DNA of 64,000 nt from Ligustrum vulgare (GCA_963555705.1 OY743180.1:34628129-34692128); one strand, 5' to 3'; positions 20,906-36,694 are shown, counted from the first letter of the stretch. The notes: generated from the letters alone by a model not told the origin. Translations and numbers: made by a program.

Positions 20906-23900
20906 GAGGCTAGGTTGTCGGCATATCTAGTGTGTAGTGTCAAAACCACTCCAAAAGACAAGTATTCTACGAGCACGTCTTATGCAATCAATACAAATAA
21001 TCACTGGCAAGCAAGTCTTAAAAAATATTTTAAAGTGTACAAAAATAAACTGTGCAATAATAAATATATAGCAATACAAAAACATGAAATTTTAAGAACC
21101 GTCCTACCTATTGTTACTCTTACCCCCTATTCGTTAAAATTTGGTGTCTACTTCGAATATTACTCCAACTAAACTTACCTACTCCTAGAACTACCTGTAC
21201 TCGTGTAATAGTTATTACTCACTTCACTCCTACTCCGACTCCTATTAACTCAAGTAATCTACATCAAACGCACAATAATTATAAATTCAATATTGAAATA
21301 TAAATCGAACTTCTAACTAAAAGATGTGCTTCCCTTTGAAGCAGCTAAGTTGTCCATATTCTCAGTGTATAGAGTCGAAACCATTCCAAAAGACCAGTAT
21401 TCTACGACCACACCTTTTGTAATCAATAAAAATAATCAATCATCGTCAAGCAAATCTTAAAAAATATTTTAAAAGTATACAAAAATAAAGTGTACAATAA
21501 TAAATCTATTGCAATACAAAAATATGAAATTTCATAAACTTCTCTTACTCCAAATAAAAAAATTTCAGAAAGTATTCCTTACAGTTGTTACTCTTAATCC
21601 CATATTTTTTAAAATTTAGTTCCTATTTCCACTTACACTCGTACTGCGACATACCTATCCCAAGACCTTCCCCAATCCAAATAAAAGTTATCAACCTCTT
21701 AAACTACTACTCTGACTCCTATTAACTCAGGAAATCTACTTCAAACATACAATAATAATGAATTCAAAATTGAAAACAAAATCTAACAAGCCATAAGAAT
21801 TTAAATAAATAAACTACTTCTCTTACGAGCAGCTGAGTTGCAGCCAGTTCATATTGAAAAGCATCCCGAAAAGATAAGAATTCTACGTAAACAGCTTCGG
21901 TAATCGTTAATAACAATCATTCTCAAGCAAATCTTAACAAATATTTAAAAGAAAATAATAGAAAAAAATGCAATAATAAATATATAGCAATGTAAGAAGA
22001 TGAATTTCCATACACTACTCTTACTTCTACTCATGAAATTTTAATAACCGCTCCTACCTATTGTTACTCTTACCCCTATTCCTTAAAATTTAGTGTCTAC
22101 TTCGACTATTACCCGTACTCTTATAATAGTTATTACTCGCTTCACTCCTTCTCAGACTCCCATTATCTCAAGTAATACTTGACATTATAAAAGAGGCTAG
22201 GTTGTCGGCATATCTAGTGTGTAGTGTCAAAACTACTCCAAAAGACCAGTGTTCTACGAGCACGTCTTATGCAATCAATACAAATAATCACTGGCAAGCA
22301 AGTCTTAAAAAATATTTTAAGTGTACAAAAATAAACTGTGCAATAATAAATATATAGCAATACAAAAACATGAAATATTAAGAACCGTCCTACCTATTGT
22401 TACTCTTACCCCCTATTCGTTAAAATTTGGTGTCTACTTCGAATATTACTCCAACTAGACTTACCTACTCCTAGAACTACCCGTACTCGTGTAATAGTTA
22501 TTACTCACTTCACTCCTACTCCGACTCCTATTAACTCAAGTAATCTACATCAAACGCACAATAATTATAAATTCAATATTGAAATATAAATCGAACTTCT
22601 AACTAAAAGATGTGCTTCCCTTGGAAAGAGCTAAGTTGTCCATATTCTCAGTGTATAGAGTCGAAACCATTCCGAAAGACCAGTATTCTACGACCACACC
22701 TTCTGTAATCAATAAAAATAATCAATCATCGTCAAGCAAATCTTAAAAAATATTTTAAAAGTATACAAAAATAAATTGTACAAAATAAATCTATTGCAAT
22801 ACAAAAATATGAATTTCATAAACTTCCCTTACTCCAAATAAAAAAATTTCAGTAAGTATTCCTTACAATTGTTACTCTTAATCCCATATTTTTTAAACTT
22901 TAGTTCCTATTTCCACTTACACTCGTACTGCGACATACCTATCCCAAGACCTTCCCCTATCCGAATAAAATTTATTAACCTCTTCAACTGCTACTCTGAC
23001 TCCTATTAACTCAGGAAATCTACTTCAAACATACAATAATAATGAATTCAAAATTGAAAACAAAATCTAACAAGCCATAAGAATTTAAATAAATAAACTA
23101 CTTCTCTTACGAGCAGCTGAGTTGCAGCCAGTTCGTATTGAAAAGCATCCCGGAAAGATAAGAATTCTACGTAAACAGCTTCTGTAATCGTTAATAACAA
23201 TCATTCTCAAGCAAATCTTAACAAATATTTAAAAGAAAATAATAGAAAACAATGCAATAATAAATATATAGCAATATAAGAAGATGAATTTCCATACACT
23301 ACTCTTACTTCTACTCATGAAATTTTAATAACCGCTCCTACCTATTGTTACTCTTACCCCTATTCCTTAAAATTTAGTGTCTACTTCCACTATTACCCGT
23401 ACTCTTATAATAGTTATTACTCGCTTCATTCCTTCTCAGACTCCTATTATCTCAAGTAATCTACATCAAAGATACAGTAATAATAAATTCAATATTGAAA
23501 TCTAAATCGAACTTGACATAATAAACATTTAACTAAAAGAAATACTTCCCTTATAAAAGAGGCTAGGTTATCGGCATATCGACTGTGTAGTGTCAAAACC
23601 GCTCCCAAAGACCAGTATTCTACGAGCACATCTTATGCAATCAATACAAATAATCACTGGCAAGCAAGTCTTAAAAAATATTTTAAAGTGTACAAAAATA
23701 AACTGTGCAATAATAAATATATAGCAATACAAAAACATGAAATTTTAAGAACCGTCCTACCTATTGTTACTCTTACCCCCTATTCGTTAAAATTTGGTGT
23801 CTACTTCGAATATTACTCCAACTATGACTTACCTACTCCAAGAACTACCCGTACTCGTGTAATAGTTATTAGACACTGGACTCCTACTCCGACTCCTATT

Positions 23901-24928
23901 AACTCAAGTAATCTACATCAAACGCACAATAATTATAAATTCAATATTGAAATCTAAATCGAACTTCTAACTAAAAGATGTGCTTCCCTTGGAAGCAGCT
24001 AAGTTGTCCATATTCTCAGTGTATAGAGTCGAAACCATTCCAAAAGACCAGTATTCTACGACCACACCTTCTGTAATCAATAAAAATAATCAATCATCGT
24101 CAAGCAAATCTTAAAAAATATTTTAAAAGTATACAAAAATAAATTGTACAATAATAAATCTATTGCAATACAAAAATATGAAATTTCATAAACTTCCCTT
24201 ACTCCAAATAAAAAAATTTCAGTAAGTATTCCTTACAATTGTTACTCTTAATCCCATATTTTTTGAACTTTAGTTCCAATTTCCACTTACACTCGTACTG
24301 CGACATACCTATCCCAAGACCTTCCCCTATCCAAATAAAATTTATGAACCTCTTCAACTGCTACTCTGACTCCTATTAACTCAGGAAATCTACTTCAAAC
24401 ATACAATAATAATGAATTCAAAATTGAAAACAAAATCTAATAAGCCATAAGAATTTAAATAAATAAACTACTTCTCTTACGAGCAGCTGAGTTGCAGCCA
24501 GTTCATATTGAAAAGCATCCCGGAAAGATAAGAATTCTACGTAAACAGCTTCTGTAATCGTTAATAACAATCATTCTCAAGCAAATCTTAACAAATATTT
24601 AAAAGAAAATAATAGAAAACAATGCAATAATAAATATATAGCAATATAAGAAGATGAATTTCCATACACTACTCTTACTTCTACTCATGAAATTTTAATA
24701 ACCGCTCCTACCTATTGTTACTCTTACCCCTATTCTTTAAAATTTAGTGTCTACTTCCACTATTACCCGTACTCTTATAATAGTTATTACTCGCTTCATT
24801 CCTTCTCAGACTCCTATTATCTCAAGTAATCTTCATCAAAGATACAGTAATAATAAATTCAATATTGAAATCTAGATCGAACTCGACAAAATAAACATTT
24901 AACTAAAAGAAATACTTCCCTTATAAAA

Positions 24929-27900
24929 GAGGCTAGGTTATCGGCATATCGACTGTGTAGTGTCAAAACCGCTCCCAAAGACCAGTATTCTACGAGCACA
25001 TCTTATGCAATCAATACAAATAATCACTGGCAAGCAAGTCTTAAAAAATATTTTAAAGTGTACAAAAATAAACTGTGCAATAATAAATATATAGCAATAC
25101 AAAAACATGAAATTTTAAGAACCGTCCTACCTATTGTTACTCTTACCCCCTATTAGTTAAAATTTGGTGTCTACATCGAATTTTACTCCAACTATGACTT
25201 ACCTAATCATAGAACTACCCGTACTCGTGTAATAGTTATTACTCACTTCACTCCTACTCCGAATCCTATTAACTCAAGTAATCTACATCAAAAGCACAAT
25301 AATTATAAATTCAATATTGAAATCTAAACCGAACTTCTAACTAAAAGATGTGCTTCCCTTGGAAGCAGCTAAGTTGTCCATATTCTCAGTGTATAGAGTC
25401 GAAACCGTTATCATCGTCAAGCAAATCTTAAAAAATATTTTAAAAGTATACAAAAATAAATTGTACAATAATAAATCTATTGCAATAAAAAAATATGAAA
25501 TTTCAAAGCTCTCTTGCTCCAAATAAAAAAATTTCAGTAAGTATTCCTTACAATTGTTACTCTTAATCCCATATTTGTTAAACTTTAGTTCTTATTTCCA
25601 CTTACACTCGTACTGCGACATACCTATCCCAAGACCTTCACCTATCCAAATAAAAGTTATCAACCTCTTCAACTACTACTCTGACTCTTATTAACTCAGG
25701 AAATCTACTTCAAACAAACAACAATAATGAATTCAAAATTGAAAACAAAATCTAACAAGCCATAAGAATTTAAATAAATAAACTACTTCTCTTACGAGCT
25801 GCTGGGTTGCAGCCAGTCAAAGTGTCCATATTGAAAAGCATCCCGAAAAGATAAGAATTCTACGTAAGCAGCTTCTGTATTCGTTAATAACAATCATTCT
25901 CAAGCAAATCTTAACAAATATTTAAAAGAAAAAAATAGAAAACAATGCAATAATAAATATATAGCAATACAAAAACATGAAATTTTAAGAACCGTCCTAC
26001 CTATTGTTACTCTTACCCCCTATTCGTTAAAATTTGGTGTCTACTTCGAATATTACTCCAACTATGATTTACCTACTCCTAGAACTACCCGTACTCGTGT
26101 AATAGTTATTACTCACTTCACTCCTACTCCGACTCCTATTAACTCAAGTAATCTACATCAAACGCACAATAATTATAAATTCAATATTGAAATATAAATC
26201 GAACTTCTAACTAAAAGATGTGCTTCCCTTGGAAGGAGCTAAGTTGTCCATATTCTCAGTGTATAGAGTCGAAACCATTCCAAAAGACCAGTATTCTACG
26301 ACCACACCTTCTGTAATCAATAAAAAAAATCAATCATCGTCAAGCAAATCTTAAAAAATATTTTAAAAGTATACAAAAATAAAGTGTACAGAATAAATCT
26401 ATTGCAATACAAAAATATGAATTTCATAAACTTCCCTTACTCCAAATAAAAAAATTTCAGTAAGTATTCCTTACAATTGTTACTCTTAATCCCATATTTT
26501 TTAAACTTTAGTTCCTATTTCCACTTACACTCGTACTGCGACATACCTATCCCAAGACCTTCCCCTATCCGAATAAAATTTATTAACCTCTTCAACTGCT
26601 ACTCTGACTCCTATTAACTCAGGAAATCTACTTCAAACATACAATAATAATGAATTCAAAATTGAAAACAAAATCTAACAAGCCATAAGAATTTAAATAA
26701 ATAAACTACTTCTCTTACGAGCAGCTGAGTTGCAGCCAGTTCGTATTGAAAAGCATCCCGGAAAGATAAGAATTCTACGTAAACAGCTTCTGTAATCGTT
26801 AATAACAATCATTCTCAAGCAAATCTTAACAAATATTTAAAAGAAAATAATAGAAAACAATGCAATAATAAATATATAGCAATATAAGAAGATGAATTTC
26901 CATACACTACTCTTACTTCTACTCATGAAATTTTAATAACCGCTCCTACCTATTGTTACTCTTACCCCTATTCCTTAAAATTTAGTGTCTACTTCCACTA
27001 TTACCCGTACTCTTATAATAGTTATTACTCGCTTCATTCCTTCTCAGACTCCTATTATCTCAAGTAATCTTCATCAAAGATACAGTAATAATAAATTCAA
27101 TATTGAAATCTAGATCGAACTCGACATAATAAACATTTAACTAAAAGAAATACTTCCCTTATAAAAGAGGCTAGGTTATCGGCATATCGACTGTGTAGTG
27201 TCAAAACCGCTCCCAAAGACCAGTATTCTACGAGCACATCTTATGCAATCAATACAAATAATCACTGGCAAGCAAGTCTTAAAAAATATTTTAAAGTGTA
27301 CAAAAATAAACTCTGCAATAATAAATATATAGCAATACAAAAACATGAAATTTTAAGAACCGTCCTACCTATTGTTACTCTTACCCCCTATTCGTTAAAA
27401 TTTGGTTTCTACTTCGAATTTTACTCCAACTATGGCTTACCTACTCATAGCACTACCCGTACTCGTGTAATAGTTATTACTCACTTCACTCCTACTCCGA
27501 ATCCTATTAACTCAAGTAATCTACATCAAACGCACAATAATTATAAATTCAATATTGAAATCTAAATCGAACTTCTAACTAAAAGATGTGCTTCCCTTGG
27601 AAGCAGCTAAGTTGTCCATATTCTCAGTGTATAGAGTCGATACCGTTCGGATCACACCTTCTGTAATCAATACAAATAATCAATCATCGTCAAGCAAATC
27701 TTAAAAAATATTTTAAAAGTATACAAAAATAAATTGTACAATAATAAATCTATTGCAATACAAAAATATGAAATTTCAAAGCTCTCTTGCTCCAAATAAA
27801 AAAATTCAGTAAGTATTCCTTACAATTGTTACTCTTAATCCCATATTTGTTAAACTTTAGTTCTTATTTCCACTTACACTCGTACTGCGACATACCTATC

Positions 27901-30900
27901 CCAAGACCTTCACCTATCCAAATAAAAGTTATCAACCTCTTCAACTGCTACTCTGACTCTTATTAACTCAGGAAATCTACTTCAAACAAACAACAATAAT
28001 GAATTCAAAATTGAAAACAAAATCTAACAAGCCATAAGAATTTAAATAAATAAACTACTTCTCTTACGAGCTGCTGGGTTGCAGCCAGTCAAAGTGTCCA
28101 TATTGAAAAGCATCCCGAAAAGATAAGAATTCTACGTAAGCAGCTTCTGTATTCGTTAATAACAATCATTCTCAAGCAAATCTTAACAAATATTTAAAAG
28201 AAAAAAATAGAAAACAATGCAATAATAAATATATAGCAATACAAAAACATGAAATTTTAAGAACCGTCCTACCTATTGTTACTCTTACCCCCTATTCGTT
28301 AAAATTTGGTGTCTACTTCGAATATTACTCCAACTATGACTTACCTACTCCTAGAACTACCCGTACTCATGTAATAGTTATTACTCACTTCACTCCTACT
28401 CCGACTCCTATTAACTCAAGTAATCTACATCAAACGCACAATAAATATAAATTCAATATTGAAATATAAATCGAACTTCTAACTAAAAGATGTGCTTCCC
28501 TTGGAAAGAGCTAAGTTGTCCATATTCTCAGTGTATAGAGTCGAAACCATTCCAAAAGACCAGTATTCTACGACCACACCTTCTGTAATCAATAAAAATA
28601 ATCAATCATCGTCAAGCAAATCTTAAAAAATATTTTAAAAGTATACAAAAATAAATTGTACAAAATAAATCTATTGCAATACAAAAATATGAATTTCATA
28701 AACTTCCCTTACTCCAAATAAAAAAATTTCAGTAAGTATTCCTTACAATTGTTACTCTTAATCCCATATTTTTTAAACTTTAGTTCCTATTTCCACTTAC
28801 ACTCGTACTGCGACATACCTATCCCAAGACCTTCCCCTATCCGAATAAAATTTATTAACCTCTTCAACTGCTACTCTGACTCCTATTAACTCAGGAAATC
28901 TACTTCAAACATACAATAATAATGAATTCAAAATTGAAAACAAAATCTAACAAGCCATAAGAATTTAAATAAATAAACTACTTCTCTTACGAGCAGCTGA
29001 GTTGCAGCCAGTTCGTATTGAAAAGCATCCCGGAAAGATAAGAATTCTACGTAAACAGCTTCTGTAATCGTTAATAACAATCATTCTCAAGCAAATCTTA
29101 ACAAATATTTAAAAGAAAATAATAGAAAACAATGCAATAATAAATATATAGCAATATAAGAAGATGAATTTCCATACACTACTCTTACTTCTACTCATGA
29201 AATTTTAATAACCGCTCCTACCTATTGTTACTCTTACCCCTATTCCTTAAAATTTAGTGTCTACTTCCACTATTACCCGTACTCTTATAATAGTTATTAC
29301 TCGCTTCATTCCTTCTCAGACTCCTATTATCTCAAGTAATCTACATCAAAGATACAGTAATAATAAATTCAATATTGAAATCTAGATCGAACTCGACATA
29401 ATAAACATTTAACTAAAAGAAATACTTCCCTTATAAAAGAGGCTAGGTTATCGGCATATCGACTGTGTAGTGTCAAAACCGCTCCCAAAGACCAGTATTC
29501 TACGAGCACATCTTATGCAATCAATACAAATAATCACTGGCAAGCAAGTCTTAAAAAATATTTTAAAGTGTACAAAAATAAACTGTGCAATAATAAATAT
29601 ATAGCAATACAAAAACATGAAATTTTAAGAACCGTCCTACCTATTGTTACTCTTACCCCCTATTCGTTAAAATTTGGTTTCTACTTCGAATTTTACTCCA
29701 ACTATGGCTTACCTACTCATAGAACTACCCGTACTCGTGTAATAGTTATTACTCACTTCACTCCTACTCCGAATCCTATTAACTCAAGTAATCTACATCA
29801 AACGCACAATAATTATAAATTCAATATTGAAATCTAAATCGAACTTCTAACTAAAAGATGTGCTTCCCTTGGAAGCAGCTAAGTTGTCCATATTCTCAGT
29901 GTATAGAGTCGATACCGTTCGGATCACACCTTCTGTAATCAATACAAATAATCAATCATCGTCAAGCAAATCTTAAAAAATATTTTAAAAGTATACAAAA
30001 ATAAATTGTACAATAATAAATCTATTGCAATACAAAAATATGAAATTTCAAAGCTCTCTTGCTCCAAATAAAAAAATTTCAGTAAGTATTCCTTACAATT
30101 GTTACTCTTAATCCCATATTTGTTAAACTTTAGTTCTTATTTCCACTTACACTCGTACTGCGACATACCTATCCCAAGACCTTCACCTATCCAAATAAAA
30201 GTTATCAACCTCTTCAACTGCTACTCTGACTCTTATTAACTCAGGAAATCTACTTCAAACAAACAACAATAATGAATTCAAAATTGAAAACAAAATCTAA
30301 CAAGCCATAAGAATTTAAATAAATAAACTACTTCTCTTACGAGCTGCTGGGTTGCAGCCAGTCAAAGTGTCCATATTGAAAAGCATCCCGAAAAGATAAG
30401 AATTCTACGTAAGCAGCTTCTGTATTCGTTAATAACAATCATTCTCAAGCAAATCTTAACAAATATTTAAAAGAAAAAAAATAGAAAACAATGCTATAAT
30501 AAATATATAGCAATACAAAAACATGAAATTTTAAGAACCGTCCTACCTATTGTTACTCTTACCCTCTATTCGTTAAAATTTGGTGTCTACTTCGAATATT
30601 ACTCCAACTATGACTTACCTACTCCTAGAACTACCCGTACTCGTGTAATAGTTATTACTCACTTCACTCCTACTACGACTCCTATTAACTCAAGTAATCT
30701 ACATCAAACGCACAATAATTATAAATTCAATATTGAAATATAAATCGAACTTCTAACTAAAAGATGTGCTTCCCTTGGAAAGAGCTAAGTTGTCCATATT
30801 CTCAGTGTATAGAGTCGAAACCATTCCAAAAGACCAGTATTCTACGACCACACCTTCTGTAATCAATAAAAATAATCAATCATCGTCAAGCAAATCTTAA

Positions 30901-31639
30901 AAAATATTTTAAAAGTATACAAAAATAAATTGTACAATAATAAATCTATTGCAATACAAAAATATGAAATTTCATAAACTTCCCTTACTCCAAATAAAAA
31001 AATTTCAGTAAGTATTCCTTACAATTGTTACTCTTAATCCCATATTTTTTAAACTTTAGTTCCTATTTCCACTTACACTCGTGCTGCGACATACCTATCC
31101 CAAGACCTTCCCCTATCCAAATAAAAGTTATCAACCTCTTCAACTGCTACTCTGACTCTTATTAACTCAGGAAATCTACTTCAAACAAACAACAATAATG
31201 AATTCAAAATTGAAAACAAAATCTAACAAGCCATAAGAATTTAAATAAATAAACTACATCTCTTACGAGCTGCTGGGTTGCAGCCAGTCAAAGTGTCCTA
31301 TTGAAAAGCATCCCGAAAAGATAAGAATTCTACGTAAGCAGCTTCTGTATTCGTTAATAACAATCATTCTCAAGCAAATCTTAACAAATATTTAAAAGAA
31401 AAAAATAGAAAACAATGCAATAATAAATATATAGCAATATAAGAATATGAATTTCCATACACTACTCTTACTTCTACTCATGAAATTTTAATAACCGCTC
31501 CTACCTATTGTTACTCTTACCCATATTCCTTAAAATTTAGTGTCTACTTCGACTATTACCCGTACTCTTATAATACTTATTACTCGCTTCACTCCTTCTC
31601 AGACTCCCATTATCTCAAGTAATACTTGACATTATAAAA
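24929..31639. repeat. About 2.27-kb dimeric higher-order repeat, three copies
   Basis: Each copy is A, B, a fused C/A, a second B and a second C. A starts are 24929, 27167 and 29439, and the next A is at 31640; distances are 2238, 2272 and 2201 bp. The fused subunits join the first half of C to the second half of A inside a block of about 24 bp that is identical in both (25946-25969, 28218-28241, 30492-30515). The first two copies close with a long-form C and the third with a short-form C. The repeated fusion marks amplification of one recombinant unit. Confidence 0.88.
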
Positions 31640-34600
31640 GAGGCTAGGTTGTCGGCATATCTAGTGTGTAGTGTCAAAACCACTCCAAAAGACCAGTATT
31701 CGACGAGCACGTCTTATGCAATCAATACAAATAGTCACTGGCAAGCAAGTCTTAAAAAATATTTTAAAGTGTACAAAAATAAACTGTGCAATAATAAATA
31801 TACAGCAATACAAAAACATGAAATTTTAAGAACCGTCCTACCTATTGTAACTCTTACCCCCTATTCGTTAAAATTTGGTGTCTACTTCGAATATTACTCC
31901 AACTAGACTTACCTACTCCTAGAACTACCCGTACACGTGTAATAGTTCTTACTCACTTCACTCCTACTCCGACTCCTATTAACTCAAGTAATCTACATCA
32001 AACGCACAATAATTATAAATTCAATATTGAAATCTAAATCGAACTTCTAACTAAAATATGTGCTTCCCTTGGAAGCAGCTAAGTTGTCCATATTCTCTGT
32101 GTATAGAGTCGAAACCATTCCAAAAGACCAGTATTCTACGACCACACCTTCTGTAATCAATAAAAATAATCAATCATCGTCAAGCAAATCTTAAAAAATA
32201 TTTTAAAAGTATACAAAAATAAATTGTACAATAATAAATCTATTGCCATACAAAAATATGAAATTTCAAAGCTCTCTTGCTCCAAATAAAAAAATTTCAG
32301 TAAGTATTCCTTACAATTGTTATTCTTAATCCGATATTTGTTAAACTTTAGTTCTTATTTCCACTTACACTCGTACTGCGACATACCTATCCCAAGACCT
32401 TCACCTATCCAAATAAAAGTTATCAACCTCTTCAACTGCTACTCTGACTCTTTTTAACTCAGGAAATCTACTTCAAACAAACAACAATAATGAATTCAAA
32501 ATTGAAAACAAAATCTAACAAGCCATAAGAATTTAAATAAATAAACTACTTCTCTTACGAGCTGCTGGGTTGCAGCCAGTCAAAGTGTCCATATTGAAAA
32601 GCATCCCGAAAAGATAAGAATTCTACGTAAGCAGCTTCTGTATTCGTTAATAACAATCATTCTCAAGCAAATCTTAACAAATATTTAAAAGAAAAAAATA
32701 GAAAACAATGCAATAATAAATATATAGCAATATAAGAATATGAATTTCCATACACTACTCTTACTTCTACTCATGAAATTTTAATAACCGCTCCTACCTA
32801 TTGTTACTCTTACCCCTATTCCTTAAAATTTAGTGTCTACTTCGACTATTACCCGTACTCTTATAATACTTATTACTCGCTTCACTCCTTCTCAGACTCC
32901 CATTATCTCAAGTAATACTTGACATTATAAAAGAGGCTAGGTTGTCGGCATATCTAGTGTGTAGTGTCAAAACCACTCCAAAAGACCAGTATTCTACGAG
33001 CACGTCTTATGCAATCAATACAAATAGTCACTGGCAAGCAAGTCTTAAAAAATATTTTAAAGTGTACAAAAATAAACTGTGCAATAATAAATATACAGCA
33101 ATACAAAAACATGAAATTTTAAGAACCGTCCTACCTATTGTAACTCTTACCCCCTATTCGTTAAAATTTGGTGTCTACTTCGAATATTACTCCAACTAGA
33201 CTTACCTACTCCTAGAACTACCCGTACTCGTGTAATAGTTATTACTCACTTCACTCCTACTCCGACTCCTATTAACTCAAGTAATCTACATAAAACGCAC
33301 AATAATTATAAATTCAATATTGAAATCTAAATCGAACTTCTAACTAAAAGATGTGCTTCCCTTGGAAGCAGCTAAGTTGTCCATATTCTCAGTGTATAGA
33401 GTCGAAACCGTTCGGATCACACCTTCTGTAATCAATACAAATAATCAATCATCGTCAAGCAAATCTTAAAAAATATTTTAAAAGTATACAAAAATAAATT
33501 GTACAATAATAAATCTATTGCAATACAAAAATATGAAATTTCAAAGCTCCCTTGCTCCAAATAAAAAAATTTCAGTAAGTATTCCTTACAATTGTTACTC
33601 TTAATCCGATATTTGTTAAACTTTAGTTCTTATTTCCACTTACACTCGTACTGCGACATACCTATCCCAAGACCTTCACCTATCCAAATAAAAGTTATCA
33701 ACCTCTTCAACTGCTACTCTACTCTTATTAACTCAGGAAATCTACTTCAAACAAACAACAATAATGAATTCAAAATTGAAAACAAAATCTAACAAGCCAT
33801 AAGAATTTAAATAAATAAACTAATTCTCTTACGAGCTGCTGGGTTGCAGCCAGTCAAAGTGTCCATATTGAAAAGCATCCCGAAAAGATAAGAATTCTAC
33901 GTAAGCAGCTTCTGTATTCGTTAATAACAATCATTCTCAAGCAAATCTTAACAAATATTTAAAAGAAAAAAATAGAAAACAATGCAATAATAAATATATA
34001 GCAATATAAGAATATGAATTTCCATACACTACTCTTACTTCTACTCATGAAATTTTAATAACCGCTCCTACCTATTGTTACTCTTACCCATATTCCTTAA
34101 AATTTAGTGTCTACTTCGACTATTACCCGTACTCTTATAATACTTATTACTCGCTTCACTCCTTCTCAGACTCCCATTATCTCAAGTAATACTTGACATT
34201 ATAAAAGAGGCTAGGTTGTCGGCATATCTAGTGTGTAGTGTCAAAACCACTCCAAAAGACCAGTATTCGACGAGCACGTCTTATGCAATCAATACAAATA
34301 GTCACTGGCAAGCAAGTCTTAAAAAATATTTTAAAGTGTACAAAAATAAACTGTGCAATAATAAATATACAGCAATACAAAAACAAGAAATTTTAAGAAC
34401 CGTCCTACCTATTGTAACTCTTACCCCCTATTCGTTAAAATTTGGTGTCTACTTCGAATATTACTCCAACTAGACTTACCTACTCCTAGAACTACCCGTA
34501 CACGTGTAATAGTTCTTACTCACTTCACTCCTACTCCGACTCCTATTAACTCAAGTAATCTACATCAAACGCACAATAATTATAAATTCAATATTGAAAT

Positions 34601-35501
34601 CTAAATCGAACTTCTAACTAAAAGATGTGCTTTCCTTGGAAGCAGCTAAGTTGTCCATATTCTCAGTGTATGGAGTCGAAACCATTCCAAAAGACCAGTA
34701 TTCTACGACCACACCTTCTGTAATCAATAAAAATAATCAATCATCGTCAAGCAAATCTTAAAAAATATTTTAAAAGTATACAAAAATAAATTGTACAATA
34801 ATAAATCTATTGCAATACAAAAATATGAAATTTCATAAACTTCCCTTACTCCAAATAAAAAAATTTCAGTAATTATTCCTTACAATTGTTACTCTTAATC
34901 CCATATTTTTTAAACTTTAGTTCCTACTTCCACTTACACTCGTACTGCGACATACCTATCCTAAGACCTTCCCCTGTCCAAATAAAAGTTATCAACCTCT
35001 TCAACTACTACTCTGACTCCTATTAACTCAGGAAATCTACTTCAAACAAACAACAATAATGAATTCAAAATTGAAAACAAAATCTAACAAGCAATAAGAA
35101 TTTAAATAAATAAACTACTTCTCTTACGAGCAGCTGAGTTGCAGCCAGTCCAAGTGTCCATATTGAAAAGCATCCCGAAAAGATAAGAATTCTACGTAAG
35201 CAGCTTCTGTAATCGTTAATAACAATCATTCTCAAGCAAATCTTAACAAATATTTAAAAGAAAATAATAGAAGACAATGCAATAATAAATATATAGCAAT
35301 ATAAGAAGATGAATTTCCATACACTACTCTTACTTCTACTCATGAAATTTTAATAACCGCTCCTACCTATTGTTACTCTTACCCCTATTCCTTAAAATTT
35401 AGTGTCTACTTCGACTATTACCCGTAATCTTATAATAGTAATTACTCGCTTCACTCCTTCTCAGACTCCTATTATCTCAAGTAATACTTGACATTATAAA
35501 A
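31640..35501. repeat. Run of three short-form units with a shared A variant
   Basis: Units at 31640, 32933 and 34207 (1293 and 1274 bp apart) share AATAGTCACTGG and TATACAGC in A, which neighbouring units lack. The same A variant returns at 47941 and 50523, on the far side of the 9.8-kb insertion. Confidence 0.75.
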
Positions 35502-36694
35502 GAGGCTAGGTTGTCGGCATATCTAGTGTGTAGTGTCGAAACCACTCCAAAAGACCAGTATTCTACGAGCACGTCTTATGCAATCAATACAAATAATCAC
35601 GGGCAAGCAAGTCTTAAAAAATATTTTAAAGTGTACAAAAATAAACTGTGCAATAATAAATATATAGCAATACAAAAACATGAAATTTTAAGAACCGTCC
35701 TACCTATTGTTACTCTTACCCCCTATTCGTTAAAATTTGATGTCTACTTCGAATATTACTCCAACTAGACTTACCTACTCCTAGAACTACCCGTACTTGT
35801 GTAATAGTTATTACTCACTTCACTCCTACTCCGACTCCTATTAACTCAAGTAATCTACATCAAACGCACAATAATTATAAATTGAATATTGAAATATAAA
35901 TCGAACTTCTAACTAAAAGATGTGCTTCCCTTGGAAGCAGCTAAGTTGTCCATATTCTCAGTGTATGGAGTCGAAAGCATTCCAAAAGACCAGTATTCTA
36001 CGACCACACCTTCTGTAATCAATAAAAATAATCAATCATCGTCAAGCAAATCTTAAAAAATAATTTAAAAGTATACAAAAATAAATTGTACAATAATAAA
36101 TCTATTGCAATACAAAAATATGATATTTCATAAACTTCTCTTACTCCAAATATAAAAATTTCAATAAGTATTCCTTACAGTTGTTACTCTGAATCCCATA
36201 TTTTTTAAAATTTAGTTCCTATTTCCACTTACACTCGTACTGCGACATACCTATCCCAAGACCTTCCCCTATCCAAATAAAATTTATCAACCTCTTCAAC
36301 TGCTACTCTGACTCCTATTAACTCGGGAAATCTACTTCAAACATACAATAATAATGAATTCAAAATTGAAAACAAAATCAAACAAGCCACAAGAATTTAA
36401 ATAAATAAACTCCTTCTCTTACGAGCAGCTGAGTTGCAGCCAGTTCATATTGAAAAGCATCCCGGAAAGATAAGAATTCTACGTAAACAGCTTCTGTAAT
36501 CGTTAATAACAATCATTCTCAAGCAAATCTTAACAAATATTTAAAAGAAAATAATAGAAGACAATGCAATAATAAATATATAGCAATATAAGAAGATGAA
36601 TTTCCATACACTACTCTTACTTCTACTCATGAAATTTTAATAACCGCTCCTACCTATTGTTACTCTTACCCCTATTCCTTAAAATTTAGTGTCT

